64,000 bases of DNA from Sulfurospirillum sp. UCH001 (GTDB lineage: Bacteria; Campylobacterota; Campylobacteria; Campylobacterales; Sulfurospirillaceae), in assembly GCF_001548035.1 (NCBI RefSeq), contig NZ_AP014723.1:186001-250000 (forward strand). Direction: 5' to 3'. Shown in pieces: positions 26,342 to 36,033 of the stretch. The notes under the pieces are model-generated. The model had not been told where the DNA came from and did no database searches. It worked only from the letters and a program-made list of their open reading frames with translations. Both the position numbers and the translations under genes were made by a program. Positions within the stretch are counted from its first letter, which is position 1. Each line of letters opens with the position of its first letter.

Positions 26342-27256
26342 TTAAATATACGTTAACAAGTGTTTATATTTTGGGTTACGTCCATAAACAACATCAAAAT
26401 AAGCATCTTGAAGTTGTTTTGTAATAGGTCCTCGTTTACCATCGCCGATGATGTAATTGTCAATATCTTTGATAGGTGTGACTTCTGCTGCTGTTCCTGT
26501 AAAGAAAGACTCATCCGCAATATAGGCTTCATCACGCGTAATGCGTCTGCGCTCAATTGGGATACCTGCTTCACGTGCAAGATCTAAAACAGTTGCTTGT
26601 GTAATACTCTCAAGTGAAGTGTCATTTGGAGGTGTAATTAAAACGCCGTTTCTAACGATAAAGAAACACTCACCACTTCCTTCTGCGATAAAACCTTCAT
26701 CATCAAGCAATAATGCTTCTTCATAACCTGCTTCAAGTGCTTCATATTTTGCCATTTGAGAGTTCAGGTAATTTGCTGCCGCTTTTGCTTTACCCATAGT
26801 TGAACTTACAGGATTACGTGTGAATGAAGAAATTTTAACGCGAATACCGTTTTCTAACCCCTCATCACCAAGATAGCTTCCCCACTGCCATGCAGCAATG
26901 GCTGTATTAACAGGTGCCTTAACATGATTAAGCCCCATAATGCCATATCCAAGGTAGATTAAAGGTCTAATGTAAACGTTTGATGTAAAATCATTGGATT
27001 TCAATAATTCAATATGTGCAGCCTCAAGCTCTTCTAGTGTATAGTTCGCTTTTATGCGTGTAATTTTAGCAGAATTGAGTAAACGTTTTGTATGTTCTCT
27101 AAGCTTAAAAATTGCCAAACCATTTTCTGTCATATATGCACGAGTACCTTCAAAAACACCGTTACCATAATGAAGTGTATGGGTCAAGATATGTACTTTT
27201 GCATCATCCCATGCAACGAGCTTGCCGTCCATCCAAATGTATTTTGCTTTATCCAT
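26342..27256 (-). CDS. ilvE: Branched-chain amino acid aminotransferase
   Basis: 304 residues, class IV PLP enzyme making valine, leucine and isoleucine from their keto acids. Motifs: YIWMDGKLVAWDDAKVHILTHTLHYGNGVFEGTRAY at the N terminus (split across strands of the small domain), KAAANYLNSQ near the PLP lysine, EALLLDDEGFIAEGSGECFFIV, and the C-terminal FFTGTAAEVTPI. GAAGG lies eight bases before the ATG. First gene of the minus-strand run that continues with the SPFH protein, hisIE and the two small membrane proteins. Confidence 0.95.
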   Translation of the reverse strand: MDKAKYIWMDGKLVAWDDAKVHILTHTLHYGNGVFEGTRAYMTENGLAIFKLREHTKRLLNSAKITRIKANYTLEELEAAHIELLKSNDFTSNVYIRPLIYLGYGIMGLNHVKAPVNTAIAAWQWGSYLGDEGLENGIRVKISSFTRNPVSSTMGKAKAAANYLNSQMAKYEALEAGYEEALLLDDEGFIAEGSGECFFIVRNGVLITPPNDTSLESITQATVLDLAREAGIPIERRRITRDEAYIADESFFTGTAAEVTPIKDIDNYIIGDGKRGPITKQLQDAYFDVVYGRNPKYKHLLTYI

Positions 27257-27344
27257 TGTTCTACCTTCTTAAAAGTCGTTTTCTAAAGAGATACTATGTT
27301 AGCCAAAAATTAATTAAAGATAGTTTTAGTATGAAAAGTTGCGT

Positions 27345-27350
27345 TATACT
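27345..27350 (+). promoter_or_regulatory. Candidate -10 box upstream of the second aldehyde dehydrogenase
   Basis: TATACT (27345-27350) in GTTGCGTTATACTTC. It would give a leader of about 110 bases containing several inverted repeats. Confidence 0.4.
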
Positions 27351-27363
27351 TCAATTTGAACAC

Positions 27364-27436
27364 GTCTTTAAAGCAAAGCTCTAAAGACTACGTTAACACT
27401 GGGTTCTCTTCGGCAGAGTGCCCACGCACCTTTGGT
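27364..27436 (+). promoter_or_regulatory. Structured 5' leader of the aldehyde dehydrogenase gene, unidentified
   Basis: Three consecutive hairpins can be drawn: GTCTTTA (27364-27370) with TAAAGAC (27382-27388), enclosing AGC/GCT; GGG-CTC (27401-27408) with GAG-CCC (27416-27423); and ACC/GGT at 27428-27436. The region is richer in G and C than the flanks. It does not match a riboswitch class I can recognise; regulatory function is inference. Confidence 0.35.
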
Positions 27437-27467
27437 ACTTTGAATGACAAAACAAGGAGTAAACATC

Positions 27468-28886
27468 ATGAAAGCAAAACTATATTTCGGTTCTATATGC
27501 AAAGATAAAGAAGAGCAAAAAGAGGTACGCTCACCTTATGATGGGCGCGTGGTTTCAAGGTTTAGCGTGAGTAATGAAGATGATGCACGTGAAATACTTC
27601 ATATAGCGCGTAAAGCATCGTCACAGACAAAATTGGTTCCTATGCATCAGCGTGTCAGTTGGCTTTTGGATGTCGCACAAAAATTAGAATCAATGCGTGC
27701 AAAAATGGCACTTTGTATAACAGAAGAAGTAGGAAAACCGATTACATTTTCTCGCATTGAGGTGGATCGTTGCATTGAAACCATCAGACTCTCCGCGAAT
27801 GCAATAACACATGTTAATGGTGAAACGTTTGATACAACAGCAATGCCAAGCGGTAAAAAAAGTCTAGCTTTCTATAAACGAGAAGCTGTTGGCGTTGTTC
27901 TTGCTATTACGCCATTTAACTTCCCACTCAATCTTGTAGCCCATAAAATCGCACCAGCCCTTGTTGCTGGCAATGCGGTTATTTTAAAACCAACATCTCA
28001 AGCGCCACGCACAGCGTATGAGTTCGTAAAATTTTTCATCGAAAGCCCTTATGCCCCCAAAGATGCTCTAAGCCTTATTTACAGTGGTGAAGGTGTCAAT
28101 GAAACGTTGATAACCAGTGATATACCTCGTGTCATTAGTTTTACAGGCAGTGTAGGGGTAGGGCAAGAAATTATGCAAAAAGCAGGGATTAAAAAAGTGG
28201 CATTGGAACTTGGCGGAAATGCAGCGACGTATATTGATGCTTCAGCCAATATTGCTCTTGCTGCCAAACGGTGCGCAGTAGGTGCATTTATAAATTCTGG
28301 ACAGGTATGTATCTCTTTACAACGCATCTATGTACATGAAAGCATTTATGACAGCTTTGCAAAAGCCCTTGTAGAAGAGACAAAAAGCTTACAGGTAGGT
28401 TCTCCGTATGATGAGCAAACCTTTATTGGTCCTATGGTCAATGAAGCGGCTGTAGAAAAAGCCAAAAGATGGGTTCAGAGTGCTATGAACGAAGGTGCAA
28501 AGCTTCTTTGTGGCGCAAAATTTAAGGATTTGATGTTTGAGCCAACGATTATGGCTGATGTCACCGACGCCATGCAAATTGTATGTGAAGAGGTCTTCGC
28601 GCCTATTGTTTCGTTGATAAAAGTCGCTCATTATGAAGAAGCCAAAGAGAAGATGAATGCATCAATGTATGGGCTTCAGTATTCAATTTTTTGTAATGAT
28701 CTCTCTATGGCACAAAGAGCGATTGATGAGTTAGAAGCAGGTGGTATTGTCATCAATGACATTCCAACGCTCAGATTCGACTTACAGCCTTATGGTGGTA
28801 TCAAACAAAGTGGTATCGGTAAAGAAGGACCTTATTTTGCGCTTCTTGATGATTATACTCAGATAAAATCTGTGGTAATATGCTAA
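27468..28886 (+). CDS. NAD(P)-dependent aldehyde dehydrogenase, lactaldehyde/non-phosphorylating GAPDH-like group
   Basis: 472 residues. Markers: AITPFNFPLNLVAHKIAPALVAGNAVILKP, SFTGSVGVGQEI, LELGGNAA with the general base, SGQVCISLQRIYVHESIYD with the catalytic cysteine, and YGGIKQSGIGKEGP at the end. The SLQRIYVHE and GGNAA wording points to the lactaldehyde or glyceraldehyde-3-phosphate branch rather than the type at 2662-4098; the substrate is open. ATG 27468 has AAGGAG at proper spacing and was preferred over 27444. The leader is structured. The bcp gene follows closely. Confidence 0.87.
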   Translation: MKAKLYFGSICKDKEEQKEVRSPYDGRVVSRFSVSNEDDAREILHIARKASSQTKLVPMHQRVSWLLDVAQKLESMRAKMALCITEEVGKPITFSRIEVDRCIETIRLSANAITHVNGETFDTTAMPSGKKSLAFYKREAVGVVLAITPFNFPLNLVAHKIAPALVAGNAVILKPTSQAPRTAYEFVKFFIESPYAPKDALSLIYSGEGVNETLITSDIPRVISFTGSVGVGQEIMQKAGIKKVALELGGNAATYIDASANIALAAKRCAVGAFINSGQVCISLQRIYVHESIYDSFAKALVEETKSLQVGSPYDEQTFIGPMVNEAAVEKAKRWVQSAMNEGAKLLCGAKFKDLMFEPTIMADVTDAMQIVCEEVFAPIVSLIKVAHYEEAKEKMNASMYGLQYSIFCNDLSMAQRAIDELEAGGIVINDIPTLRFDLQPYGGIKQSGIGKEGPYFALLDDYTQIKSVVIC

Positions 28887-28909
28887 AAAATATCAATAAA
28901 GGAATCCCT

Positions 28910-29374
28910 ATGTTAAAAATTGGCGATCAAGCACCGTTACTCACACTTCCAAATCAAGACAATGTGGAAATTTCACTTAGAGATTTAGAAGGTAAATGGG
29001 TAGTATTGTATTTTTACCCAAAAGACAGTACTCCTGGATGTACCACTGAAGCATGCGATTTTACAGCGGCATTGCCAGCATTTGAAGACTTAAATGCTGT
29101 TGTTTTAGGTGTGAGCCCCGATAGTACAGCATCTCATCAAAAGTTTATTGCAAAACAAAAACTTGAAATTACATTACTTTCAGATATGGATACAGAAGTA
29201 GCCCAGCGCTATGGCGTTTGGCAACTCAAAAAGTTTTGTGGAAAAGAGTATATGGGTATTGTACGTTCAACATTTTTAATTGACCCAAGTGGAAAAATCG
29301 CTGGACTCTGGTCAAATGTAAAAGTCAAAGATCACGCAAATGAAGTAAAAAAAGCATTAGAAGCACTTCAATAA
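28910..29374 (+). CDS. bcp: Thioredoxin-dependent thiol peroxidase (Bcp/PrxQ)
   Basis: 154 residues. Bcp reduces hydrogen peroxide and organic hydroperoxides using thioredoxin. PKDSTPGCTTEAC contains the peroxidatic Cys-44 and the resolving Cys-49 five residues later, the arrangement of the alpha-type PrxQ. VRSTFLIDPSGKI is typical of the C-terminal half. ATG 28910 follows AAAGGA; an upstream in-frame ATG at 28880 overlaps the dehydrogenase stop. The stop codon lies inside a strong terminator. Confidence 0.94.
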   Translation: MLKIGDQAPLLTLPNQDNVEISLRDLEGKWVVLYFYPKDSTPGCTTEACDFTAALPAFEDLNAVVLGVSPDSTASHQKFIAKQKLEITLLSDMDTEVAQRYGVWQLKKFCGKEYMGIVRSTFLIDPSGKIAGLWSNVKVKDHANEVKKALEALQ

Positions 29375-29389
29375 AGTGCTTCTTTTTTT
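29360..29389 (+). terminator. Rho-independent terminator after bcp
   Basis: GAAGCACTT (29360-29368) pairs with AAGTGCTTC (29374-29382) around CAATA and is followed by seven T (29383-29389). The stem overlaps the last codons and stop of bcp. Confidence 0.9.
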
Positions 29390-29392
29390 GCT

Positions 29393-32284
29393 TTAGTTGC
29401 TAACTGAAATAGCACATCCAATCCATTCTTCACGAATGGCATCGCTAGAAGAGACTTCATTGGTACGGAGTCTCTCTGTCGCAACGTTATGTTTAGTCGT
29501 CAAATTCTGAATGATTGCCTCAGCGCGCTTGGAGGCTAGTGATTGAAGTGCCTCAGGTGTAATGGTGACACTTTCTGCAATTTTAGCGATTAAGCGATCA
29601 TTAATTGCACCCACATCCAAACTCTCTTCTTTGTAGGATTTCATAAGTTTACTGTATGCATCATCAGAATATTTTTGGATGAAAAGTTTTTTGATAGCTT
29701 TACCATAACTATCATCTTCTTTACTTTTTTTAGGAATCATCGCTTCAATTTGTGCAGTCACATTTTGCTCTTGCAAAGCTTTCGTATCAAGAGCTTCATT
29801 GAAGCTTGGAGTAATGAGCAATTTAAGTTCACTGCGTTTTTCCAAAATTTGTTTATATTGCTCCATTTTCTCTTCTTCTGAATCGATAAGTGCGTATTCA
29901 CCTGCTGCAAAATCAATACTTTTTAGGTTTTCAGTCTCAATGCCAAGAATTGAGCCTAGGAGTTTGAAAGGAGAAGTAACAACGCTGCCAATTAAATTTC
30001 CAATGGCTCGCCATATAATACTTCCATAACGAAATTCGGGGTCATTGAGGTCACCGCTGACTGGTAAATCAATATCAATTTGTCCTTTTGAGTCTTTCAA
30101 AATGGCGATGGCAAGCCCTAATGGTAAGTTTGTCGCTTCTTCGCTTTCAATCTTATCTCCAAGAGTAAGTGAGTCAAGATTGATTTTATTATCGCCTTCC
30201 ATTAACCCTTTTTTAATTTTGTAGTTGAGATCCATGGAGAGTTTTCCCTCTTTGATCGCATATCCTACAAACTTACCAGAATAAGGTGTTAAAGAGGGCA
30301 TGTCAATATTTTTGAAGAGGATTTTGAGATTGGCTCTATTTTTAAAATCAAACGGTAAAACAGAGCCCTCAATTTTAGCGTATCCGTATTTATCGACTTT
30401 TCCTTCAAGTTTTAAGACAGAAGGTTTTGTATTTTTAGTATCAAGTGTTGTGAAATTTCCCTTGAGTTGATTGACAAATGTGGCAAAAGGGATAGGCAGA
30501 GAAGCATCTTTGAAATTTGCACTACCTTGCTTCATAGTGACCGTACCAATAAGAAGTGCCATCTCTTCTTCTTTTGGAGGTTGTTTTCCTTTAACTACTT
30601 TTTTAGGAGGAGGTGGAGGTGTTTTTGAAGGCTTGATAATATTTGAAAAATTGGTACTTTTGTCTTTTTTGATATCTAAATTGACATACGGCTTAATTAA
30701 GTCAATTTTTTTCACCTGTAAAGAAGATGGAGTCGTTGAAAATACTACGCCATCAACATCAAGCTTATCCCACGCGATGATAGGTTTTTTAAAACGATCT
30801 AGGACACTTAGTTTATTTAATTCAACGGTACTTTCAAGTTTAATATTTGGTTTATCTCCAAAAGTCGCTTGAATTTTAGAATTGAGGTTCAGTAGCCCTT
30901 CTTTTAAAATCAATGTCGTAAAAGGAACAAGGTATGGTTGCGCTTTTGATAAAGAGAGTGCTTTTGTTTGTAATTCTAGAGCAATTTTTGCCGCAGAAGG
31001 AATAACAGAGCCTTTGAGATTGATTTGCGCAGTTTTATCAACAGTACTATTGAGCTCGTAGGTGATGGCGCTATTCATATCTTGAGTAATATTTTGAGCT
31101 GTTAGTTTCAGGGGCTCAAGGCGAGTTACTGTACTTTTAACATTTTGATCCATTACATCTATAGCAGCGTCATTAATTTCTAATGTTTTAAGCGCAAATT
31201 TCCATTCATTGTTTTGCGATGTATCTTTTGCTGACGCTGGTGCTTGCTGTTTTGTTGGAGTGCTATTCGCGGGCACAAAGAGACGAACTAAATTCAGTTG
31301 ATAATTTTTTTCTAATTTCACATCTACAAAAGGTTTAGTCATTGAGGCTTTATCAATAGTAACTTTTGAAGTTTGTAGGTCAAAATCGATGGTGTCGAGT
31401 TTTAGAGAGGGAACGTTTATGATAGTTTTCTTCTCTGTATCAACAAAGCGAATATTCTCTAATGAGGCAGAGGCTTTTTCTAACGTGACAAGAGGTTTTT
31501 CTTTGCTAAGATCAATTAAAAAAGGAACACGAAGAGAGAGATCGCCTTCTGAAAGATGCGCTGGGATCGTTGGAAGTGCATATTTCCAAAAAGATGGAAG
31601 CGGAAGGTGTGTGATATTAAGTTCACCATAAAATTTTAATGGTTCAATAGAAGCACTACTCGCAACGGTTATTTTCTCTTCATTTTGAAGTGCAATTTTG
31701 AGAGCATGAATGCTAAGGTCGTCTTTATGAAAACTAAGGTTATTGACCACATAGTTCATAGGCCCAATTTCAAGTTTAAAAGGCTCGCTAGGTCTTTCAT
31801 CCGTAAAATTTGTTTTGGCATTTTGGATGTCAATATGCTCAATGGTAAATGGCATAACAAGACTGTCGTCGGTTGTTGCATTATTTTCTGGCGTTGCTGG
31901 GGTGGCTGGGAAAAGACTAAGAAGGCTCAAACTTCCTTTAGAGTCAATTTTCAGATCCACAAAAGGTTTTTCAAGAAGAAGTGATTTGACGAAAAACTCT
32001 TTTTTGAAAAGATAAGAGGGTTCATAATTGACATAAAGATGCTCAAGTGATGCTGCGTTGTTTCCTGCTTTATCTTGAAGTGCAAAATTATTAAGATGTA
32101 GCTCAAAAGTAAAAGGATTAAACAGTACGTTTTCGATTGAAACAAAGATGCCTACCTTTTCTTTTAGCAGAGAAGGTAACTGGGTACGTGCCCACCATGG
32201 AAGAATGACAAATCCGCTCAAAGTATAGAGTAGCGGCAGAAAAATCAACCAAAACAGTATATTTTTAAAACACTTTTTTAGCAT
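29393..32284 (-). CDS. DUF748/AsmA-like envelope protein
   Basis: 963 residues. One N-terminal transmembrane helix (about 9-31) anchors a very long periplasmic region made of repeated beta segments (VDLKIDSKGSLSLLSLF, then similar VDVKLEKNYQLNLVRLF and VNLDIKKDKSTNFSNII, each marking a repeat unit), the mark of DUF748/AsmA-like bridging proteins thought to carry phospholipid between membranes. A proline-rich KTPPPPPKK segment lies near the middle, and the last ~150 residues resemble an OmpA-like domain in family members. ATG 32284 has AAGGAG six bases upstream and was preferred over a codon at 32323. It stands alone, convergent with bcp. Confidence 0.8.
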   Translation of the reverse strand: MLKKCFKNILFWLIFLPLLYTLSGFVILPWWARTQLPSLLKEKVGIFVSIENVLFNPFTFELHLNNFALQDKAGNNAASLEHLYVNYEPSYLFKKEFFVKSLLLEKPFVDLKIDSKGSLSLLSLFPATPATPENNATTDDSLVMPFTIEHIDIQNAKTNFTDERPSEPFKLEIGPMNYVVNNLSFHKDDLSIHALKIALQNEEKITVASSASIEPLKFYGELNITHLPLPSFWKYALPTIPAHLSEGDLSLRVPFLIDLSKEKPLVTLEKASASLENIRFVDTEKKTIINVPSLKLDTIDFDLQTSKVTIDKASMTKPFVDVKLEKNYQLNLVRLFVPANSTPTKQQAPASAKDTSQNNEWKFALKTLEINDAAIDVMDQNVKSTVTRLEPLKLTAQNITQDMNSAITYELNSTVDKTAQINLKGSVIPSAAKIALELQTKALSLSKAQPYLVPFTTLILKEGLLNLNSKIQATFGDKPNIKLESTVELNKLSVLDRFKKPIIAWDKLDVDGVVFSTTPSSLQVKKIDLIKPYVNLDIKKDKSTNFSNIIKPSKTPPPPPKKVVKGKQPPKEEEMALLIGTVTMKQGSANFKDASLPIPFATFVNQLKGNFTTLDTKNTKPSVLKLEGKVDKYGYAKIEGSVLPFDFKNRANLKILFKNIDMPSLTPYSGKFVGYAIKEGKLSMDLNYKIKKGLMEGDNKINLDSLTLGDKIESEEATNLPLGLAIAILKDSKGQIDIDLPVSGDLNDPEFRYGSIIWRAIGNLIGSVVTSPFKLLGSILGIETENLKSIDFAAGEYALIDSEEEKMEQYKQILEKRSELKLLITPSFNEALDTKALQEQNVTAQIEAMIPKKSKEDDSYGKAIKKLFIQKYSDDAYSKLMKSYKEESLDVGAINDRLIAKIAESVTITPEALQSLASKRAEAIIQNLTTKHNVATERLRTNEVSSSDAIREEWIGCAISVSN

Positions 32285-32391
32285 CGCATACTCCTTTTTT
32301 AGGGCTAATTTATTATACAACAAAATGCAAAAGTTCTATTTAAAAGTTCTATTAGTTCTATAGTGTGAGGATGGTTATATGTTACCTATGT

Positions 32392-32397
32392 TATACT
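32392..32397 (+). promoter_or_regulatory. Extended -10 promoter of queH
   Basis: TGTTATACT is an extended -10 (TATACT 32392-32397), 34 bases before the queH ATG. A second TATACT at 32409-32414 would give a very short leader. Confidence 0.5.
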
Positions 32398-32430
32398 TTT
32401 AAAAAATTTATACTTTAATAAAGAAATCTC

Positions 32431-33519
32431 ATGCTCGTTCATATTTGCTGCTCTGTAGATAGCCACTTTTTTTTGCAAAAATTGCAACAAATGTATCCCT
32501 CCGAAAAACTTGTAGGCTTTTTTTACGATCCTAATATTCATCCTTTTAGTGAACATGAATTAAGATTATTAGATGTTAAGCGTAGTTGCGCAAAATTGGG
32601 TATTCCATTGCATGTAGGTGCGTATAATTACGAAGGATGGTTAGAGGCTGTACGTGGGCTAGAATATGAACCTGAAAAAGGCAAACGCTGCTTGGTATGT
32701 TTTGATAACAGGTTAGAAGAAAGTGCAAAAAAAGCTCTAGAACTTGGCGAAAAAGTAATAACAACAACCTTACTAACAAGTCCAAAAAAATCACTTGATC
32801 AGTTAGAAAAAGCTCTGCGTATTATTGCTGATAAATATCATTTGGATATTGTTGTACCTGATTTTAGAAAAAATGGTGGTACTCAAGAACAATTTGCTCT
32901 TGCAAAAAAAGATATGCTTTATCATCAAGATTATTGCGGTTGTATTTTTGCATTAAGTGTTCAAAGATCACAACAAAACAGATGGGCGGATGAGTTAAGT
33001 TGCCCATTAAGACCTCAAGTTTTACCTTCATCCATTGAAGATCGTATAGCACTTTACGAAAGAGTAATGACACTTGAAAATGAAAAAACACCTTTTAAAC
33101 TTGTACGCGAAAAATTTTTAAATTACAGATTATCTCGTGCATGGATTAAAAACAATAACAAGGAAATTATTCCTAGTTATGTTCTCTTTTATTCAACGTG
33201 TAAAAAAGAGTATGTGAAAACAAAAATCGAAGCAATAGTAGAAGGAGTAGGGTTTTCAAATAAAGAAGAAGCCCGTTTTATTTCCATCAATACTTTCAAT
33301 AAAATAGCGAATACACAATATGCAACTGTCAAAGAGTTACTCCACAATCCTCCGAGTCTTGAAGTGGAAATCACTTTTAGAAACAGTATTACGCAATCAT
33401 TATTTGCTTCATTAACACCTCTTATCATTGTAGATGAAGTAAAATTAGAATCATATGAGCTCTTTATTCAAAGCAAAACATACCATGACATTAGAGAAAA
33501 TTTAGTATTAATTAGCTAA
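32431..33519 (+). CDS. queH: Epoxyqueuosine reductase QueH with long C-terminal extension
   Basis: 362 residues. QueH reduces epoxyqueuosine to queuosine in tRNA anticodons and is unrelated to cobalamin-dependent QueG. The N-terminal HICCSVDSHFFL, then KRCLVCF and HQDYCGCIFAL, supply the cysteine pairs for the cluster and metal, and VVPDFRKNGG lies between. The conserved domain ends near residue 200; the remaining ~160 residues are unlike the short QueH proteins and are of unknown role. The ribosome binding site is weak. It heads the fabZ-lpxA-clpX-mreB-mreC-carB run, as in Campylobacter. Confidence 0.87.
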   Translation: MLVHICCSVDSHFFLQKLQQMYPSEKLVGFFYDPNIHPFSEHELRLLDVKRSCAKLGIPLHVGAYNYEGWLEAVRGLEYEPEKGKRCLVCFDNRLEESAKKALELGEKVITTTLLTSPKKSLDQLEKALRIIADKYHLDIVVPDFRKNGGTQEQFALAKKDMLYHQDYCGCIFALSVQRSQQNRWADELSCPLRPQVLPSSIEDRIALYERVMTLENEKTPFKLVREKFLNYRLSRAWIKNNNKEIIPSYVLFYSTCKKEYVKTKIEAIVEGVGFSNKEEARFISINTFNKIANTQYATVKELLHNPPSLEVEITFRNSITQSLFASLTPLIIVDEVKLESYELFIQSKTYHDIRENLVLIS

Positions 33520-33550
33520 AATATTAGAATTTTGTTAGAAGGTTTCAAAG

Positions 33551-34000
33551 ATGTTAATTGATGTTGTAGAGATTCAAAAAATACTTCCCCATCGCTTTCC
33601 TTTTTTACTTGTTGATAGAATTACAGCACTAACTCCAGGTGAGTCTATCGAAGGGTTTAAAAATATTACGATTGGTGAGCAGATTTTTCAAGGACACTTT
33701 CCAGATCATCCAATTTACCCTGGTGTTATGATTATTGAGGGTATGGCGCAAGCAGGCGGTGTGCTTGCATTTAAAAGCATGGATGAAGAAAAGCAAGAAG
33801 ATACAAAAGAAAAAGTGGTTTATTTTATGAGTATCGATAATGCAAAATTTAGAAATCCTGTAAAGCCAGGCGATCAATTGGTTTATAAACTGAGTGTCCT
33901 AAAACACAGAGGTAACATCTGGGTTTTAGATGCTAAAGCTTATGTTGATGACAAATTAGTCGCAGAAGCCGAACTTAAAGCTATGATAGTGGACAAATAA
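33551..34000 (+). CDS. fabZ: (3R)-hydroxyacyl-[acyl-carrier-protein] dehydratase
   Basis: 149 residues, hot-dog fold. FabZ removes water from 3-hydroxyacyl-ACP in fatty acid elongation. The catalytic set is in [20 protein letters not shown] with His-49 and Glu-63. The start has AAGG upstream. LpxA, which uses the same hydroxyacyl-ACP pool for lipid A, follows after one base. Confidence 0.97.
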   Translation: MLIDVVEIQKILPHRFPFLLVDRITALTPGESIEGFKNITIGEQIFQGHFPDHPIYPGVMIIEGMAQAGGVLAFKSMDEEKQEDTKEKVVYFMSIDNAKFRNPVKPGDQLVYKLSVLKHRGNIWVLDAKAYVDDKLVAEAELKAMIVDK

Positions 34001-34001
34001 C

Positions 34002-34793
34002 ATGCCAAACATTCACCCAACCGCCATTGTTGAAGAAGGAGCGAGTTTAGCAGACGATGTAAAAATCGGTGCTTATGCGTTTGTATCTAAAGATACCACA
34101 CTCAAAAGTGGTGTTGAGGTGATGCAAGGAGCGCAAATCTATGGCATAACAAAGATTGCAGAAGATACAAAAATCTGCCCTTATGCTGTTATCGGTATGC
34201 CTCCACAAGATACAGGTTATAAGCCTGAAGATGATGTGCGTGTTGAGATTGGTCGTAATGTTATGATCCGCGAATTTGTAACAATCAATGCAGGTACTAA
34301 AAAAGGCGGTGGTGTTACACGTATTGGCAATAATTGTTTTATTATGATTTACTGCCACATCGCTCATGACTGCCAAGTAGGCAATAATGTCATTATGGCA
34401 AACAATGCGACCCTCGCTGGACATGTTCATATTGGCTCTTTTACTGTTATTGGTGGTATGACACCAATTCATCAGTTTGTCCATATCGGTGAGGGTGTTA
34501 TGATCGGTGGTGCAAGTGCTGTCAGTCAAGATATCCCTGATTTTTGTCTCGCAGAAGGCAATCGCGCTGTGGTTCGTGGGCTTAACAGTGTTGGATTGAA
34601 GCGTCGTTTTGAAAGAGAAGATATTACTGCCATTCAAAGTGCCTACAAGCAACTTTTTAGAAGCGAAAGTCCTATTAAAGAGACAGCTGCAAAATTGCTA
34701 GAGAACGAAACGAACGAAAAAGTGTTGCAAATGTGCAATTTTATTATGGAATCCACAAGAGGCATTCCGTATGAGAGGAAAAATAATGGTTAA
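34002..34793 (+). CDS. lpxA: UDP-N-acetylglucosamine acyltransferase
   Basis: 263 residues. LpxA adds the first 3-hydroxyacyl chain in lipid A synthesis. The N-terminal two thirds are left-handed hexapeptide repeats ([25 protein letters not shown] and onwards); [11 protein letters not shown] contains the catalytic His, and [19 protein letters not shown] begins the helical C-terminal domain. One base separates it from fabZ and it overlaps clpX by eight bases. Confidence 0.97.
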   Translation: MPNIHPTAIVEEGASLADDVKIGAYAFVSKDTTLKSGVEVMQGAQIYGITKIAEDTKICPYAVIGMPPQDTGYKPEDDVRVEIGRNVMIREFVTINAGTKKGGGVTRIGNNCFIMIYCHIAHDCQVGNNVIMANNATLAGHVHIGSFTVIGGMTPIHQFVHIGEGVMIGGASAVSQDIPDFCLAEGNRAVVRGLNSVGLKRRFEREDITAIQSAYKQLFRSESPIKETAAKLLENETNEKVLQMCNFIMESTRGIPYERKNNG

Positions 34794-36018
34794 TAGAGAG
34801 TGTAGTTTTTGTGGTACTAAAGAGAGTAGCGACACACGTTTAATTGCAGGAGATGATGTATTTATCTGCGAACATTGTGTTATCTCTGCCCATAAAATCT
34901 TTTTTGGAGAAATCCCAGAGCCTTCCATGAGCAGTAGCGAAGAGCCTTTTAACCAAGAGCTTCTAGCTCCAAAAGAGCTCAAAAAAGTCCTCGATGATTT
35001 TGTCATCGGTCAAGACCAAGCGAAAAAGATTTTTTCAGTAGGTGTTTACAATCATTACAAACGAATTTTTAAACAAAGTACCATTTCGGATGACACTGAA
35101 ATTTCTAAATCAAATATCTTATTGATCGGACCAACAGGTAGTGGTAAAACATTGATGGCACAAACTTTGGCACGCTTTTTAGATGTACCTATTGCTATCT
35201 CCGATGCAACAAGCCTTACAGAAGCAGGTTATGTAGGTGAAGATGTTGAAAACATCCTTACAAAGCTTCTTCAATGTGCGAATGGTGATATTAAAAAAGC
35301 GGAGCAAGGTATTGTCTTTATCGATGAAATTGACAAAATTGCGCGTATGAGTGAAAATCGTTCTATCACTAGAGATGTTTCAGGTGAGGGTGTCCAGCAA
35401 GCATTGCTTAAAATCATTGAGGGAAGCGTAGTCAATATCCCACCAAAAGGTGGACGTAAACATCCTAACCAAGATTTTATTCAGATCGATACAACTAACA
35501 TATTATTTGTATGTGCGGGTGCTTTTGATGGTCTAGAAGAGATTATCAAACGCCGTATCGGTAAAAATGTTCTTGGTTTTGAGCAAGAAAAACGTACAAA
35601 AAGCCAAGATGAAGGGCTCTTTGATTTGGTTGAGCCAGATGATTTAGTCCATTATGGTTTGATTCCAGAGCTTATTGGTCGTTTGCACGTTACGGCAAAA
35701 CTCGCTCCTATCACTAAAGATGATATGGTTCGTATTTTGACAGAGCCAAAAAATGCAATTTACAAACAGTATAAAAAACTTTTTGCAATTGATAATGTTG
35801 AGCTCTCTTTTGAAAAAGAGGCACTAGAATCTGTAGCAGAGCTTGCGATTAAGCGAAAGACAGGAGCTAGAGGGTTAAGAAGCATTATGGAAGACATCAT
35901 GGTTGATGTCATGTATGAATTACCAGAATTAGATGGTTATGAAGTTATGATTACCAAAGATGTGGTACTAAAAGGTGAAAAACCACTTTATATCAAAAAA
36001 GATAAAAAAAGTGCGTAA
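34786..36018 (+). CDS. clpX: ATP-dependent Clp protease ATP-binding subunit ClpX
   Basis: 410 residues. ClpX unfolds tagged proteins for ClpP. The N-terminal C4 zinc finger (CSFCG ... CEHC), the Walker [26 protein letters not shown], Walker [12 protein letters not shown] and the sensor-2 region [16 protein letters not shown] are present. The ClpP-docking loop reads [14 protein letters not shown] 34786 lies in the end of lpxA with AGAGGA upstream; an in-frame ATG at 34771 is the alternative. It precedes mreB by 15 bases. Confidence 0.96.
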   Translation: MVNRECSFCGTKESSDTRLIAGDDVFICEHCVISAHKIFFGEIPEPSMSSSEEPFNQELLAPKELKKVLDDFVIGQDQAKKIFSVGVYNHYKRIFKQSTISDDTEISKSNILLIGPTGSGKTLMAQTLARFLDVPIAISDATSLTEAGYVGEDVENILTKLLQCANGDIKKAEQGIVFIDEIDKIARMSENRSITRDVSGEGVQQALLKIIEGSVVNIPPKGGRKHPNQDFIQIDTTNILFVCAGAFDGLEEIIKRRIGKNVLGFEQEKRTKSQDEGLFDLVEPDDLVHYGLIPELIGRLHVTAKLAPITKDDMVRILTEPKNAIYKQYKKLFAIDNVELSFEKEALESVAELAIKRKTGARGLRSIMEDIMVDVMYELPELDGYEVMITKDVVLKGEKPLYIKKDKKSA

Positions 36019-36033
36019 AAAAGGATTAATGAA

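Noticed and set aside
34047-34652. A 201-codon open frame on the minus strand inside lpxA
   Set aside because: It is antisense to a well-conserved gene, has no family resemblance and its composition (many Asn, Thr, His) is what reverse translation of hexapeptide repeats produces.
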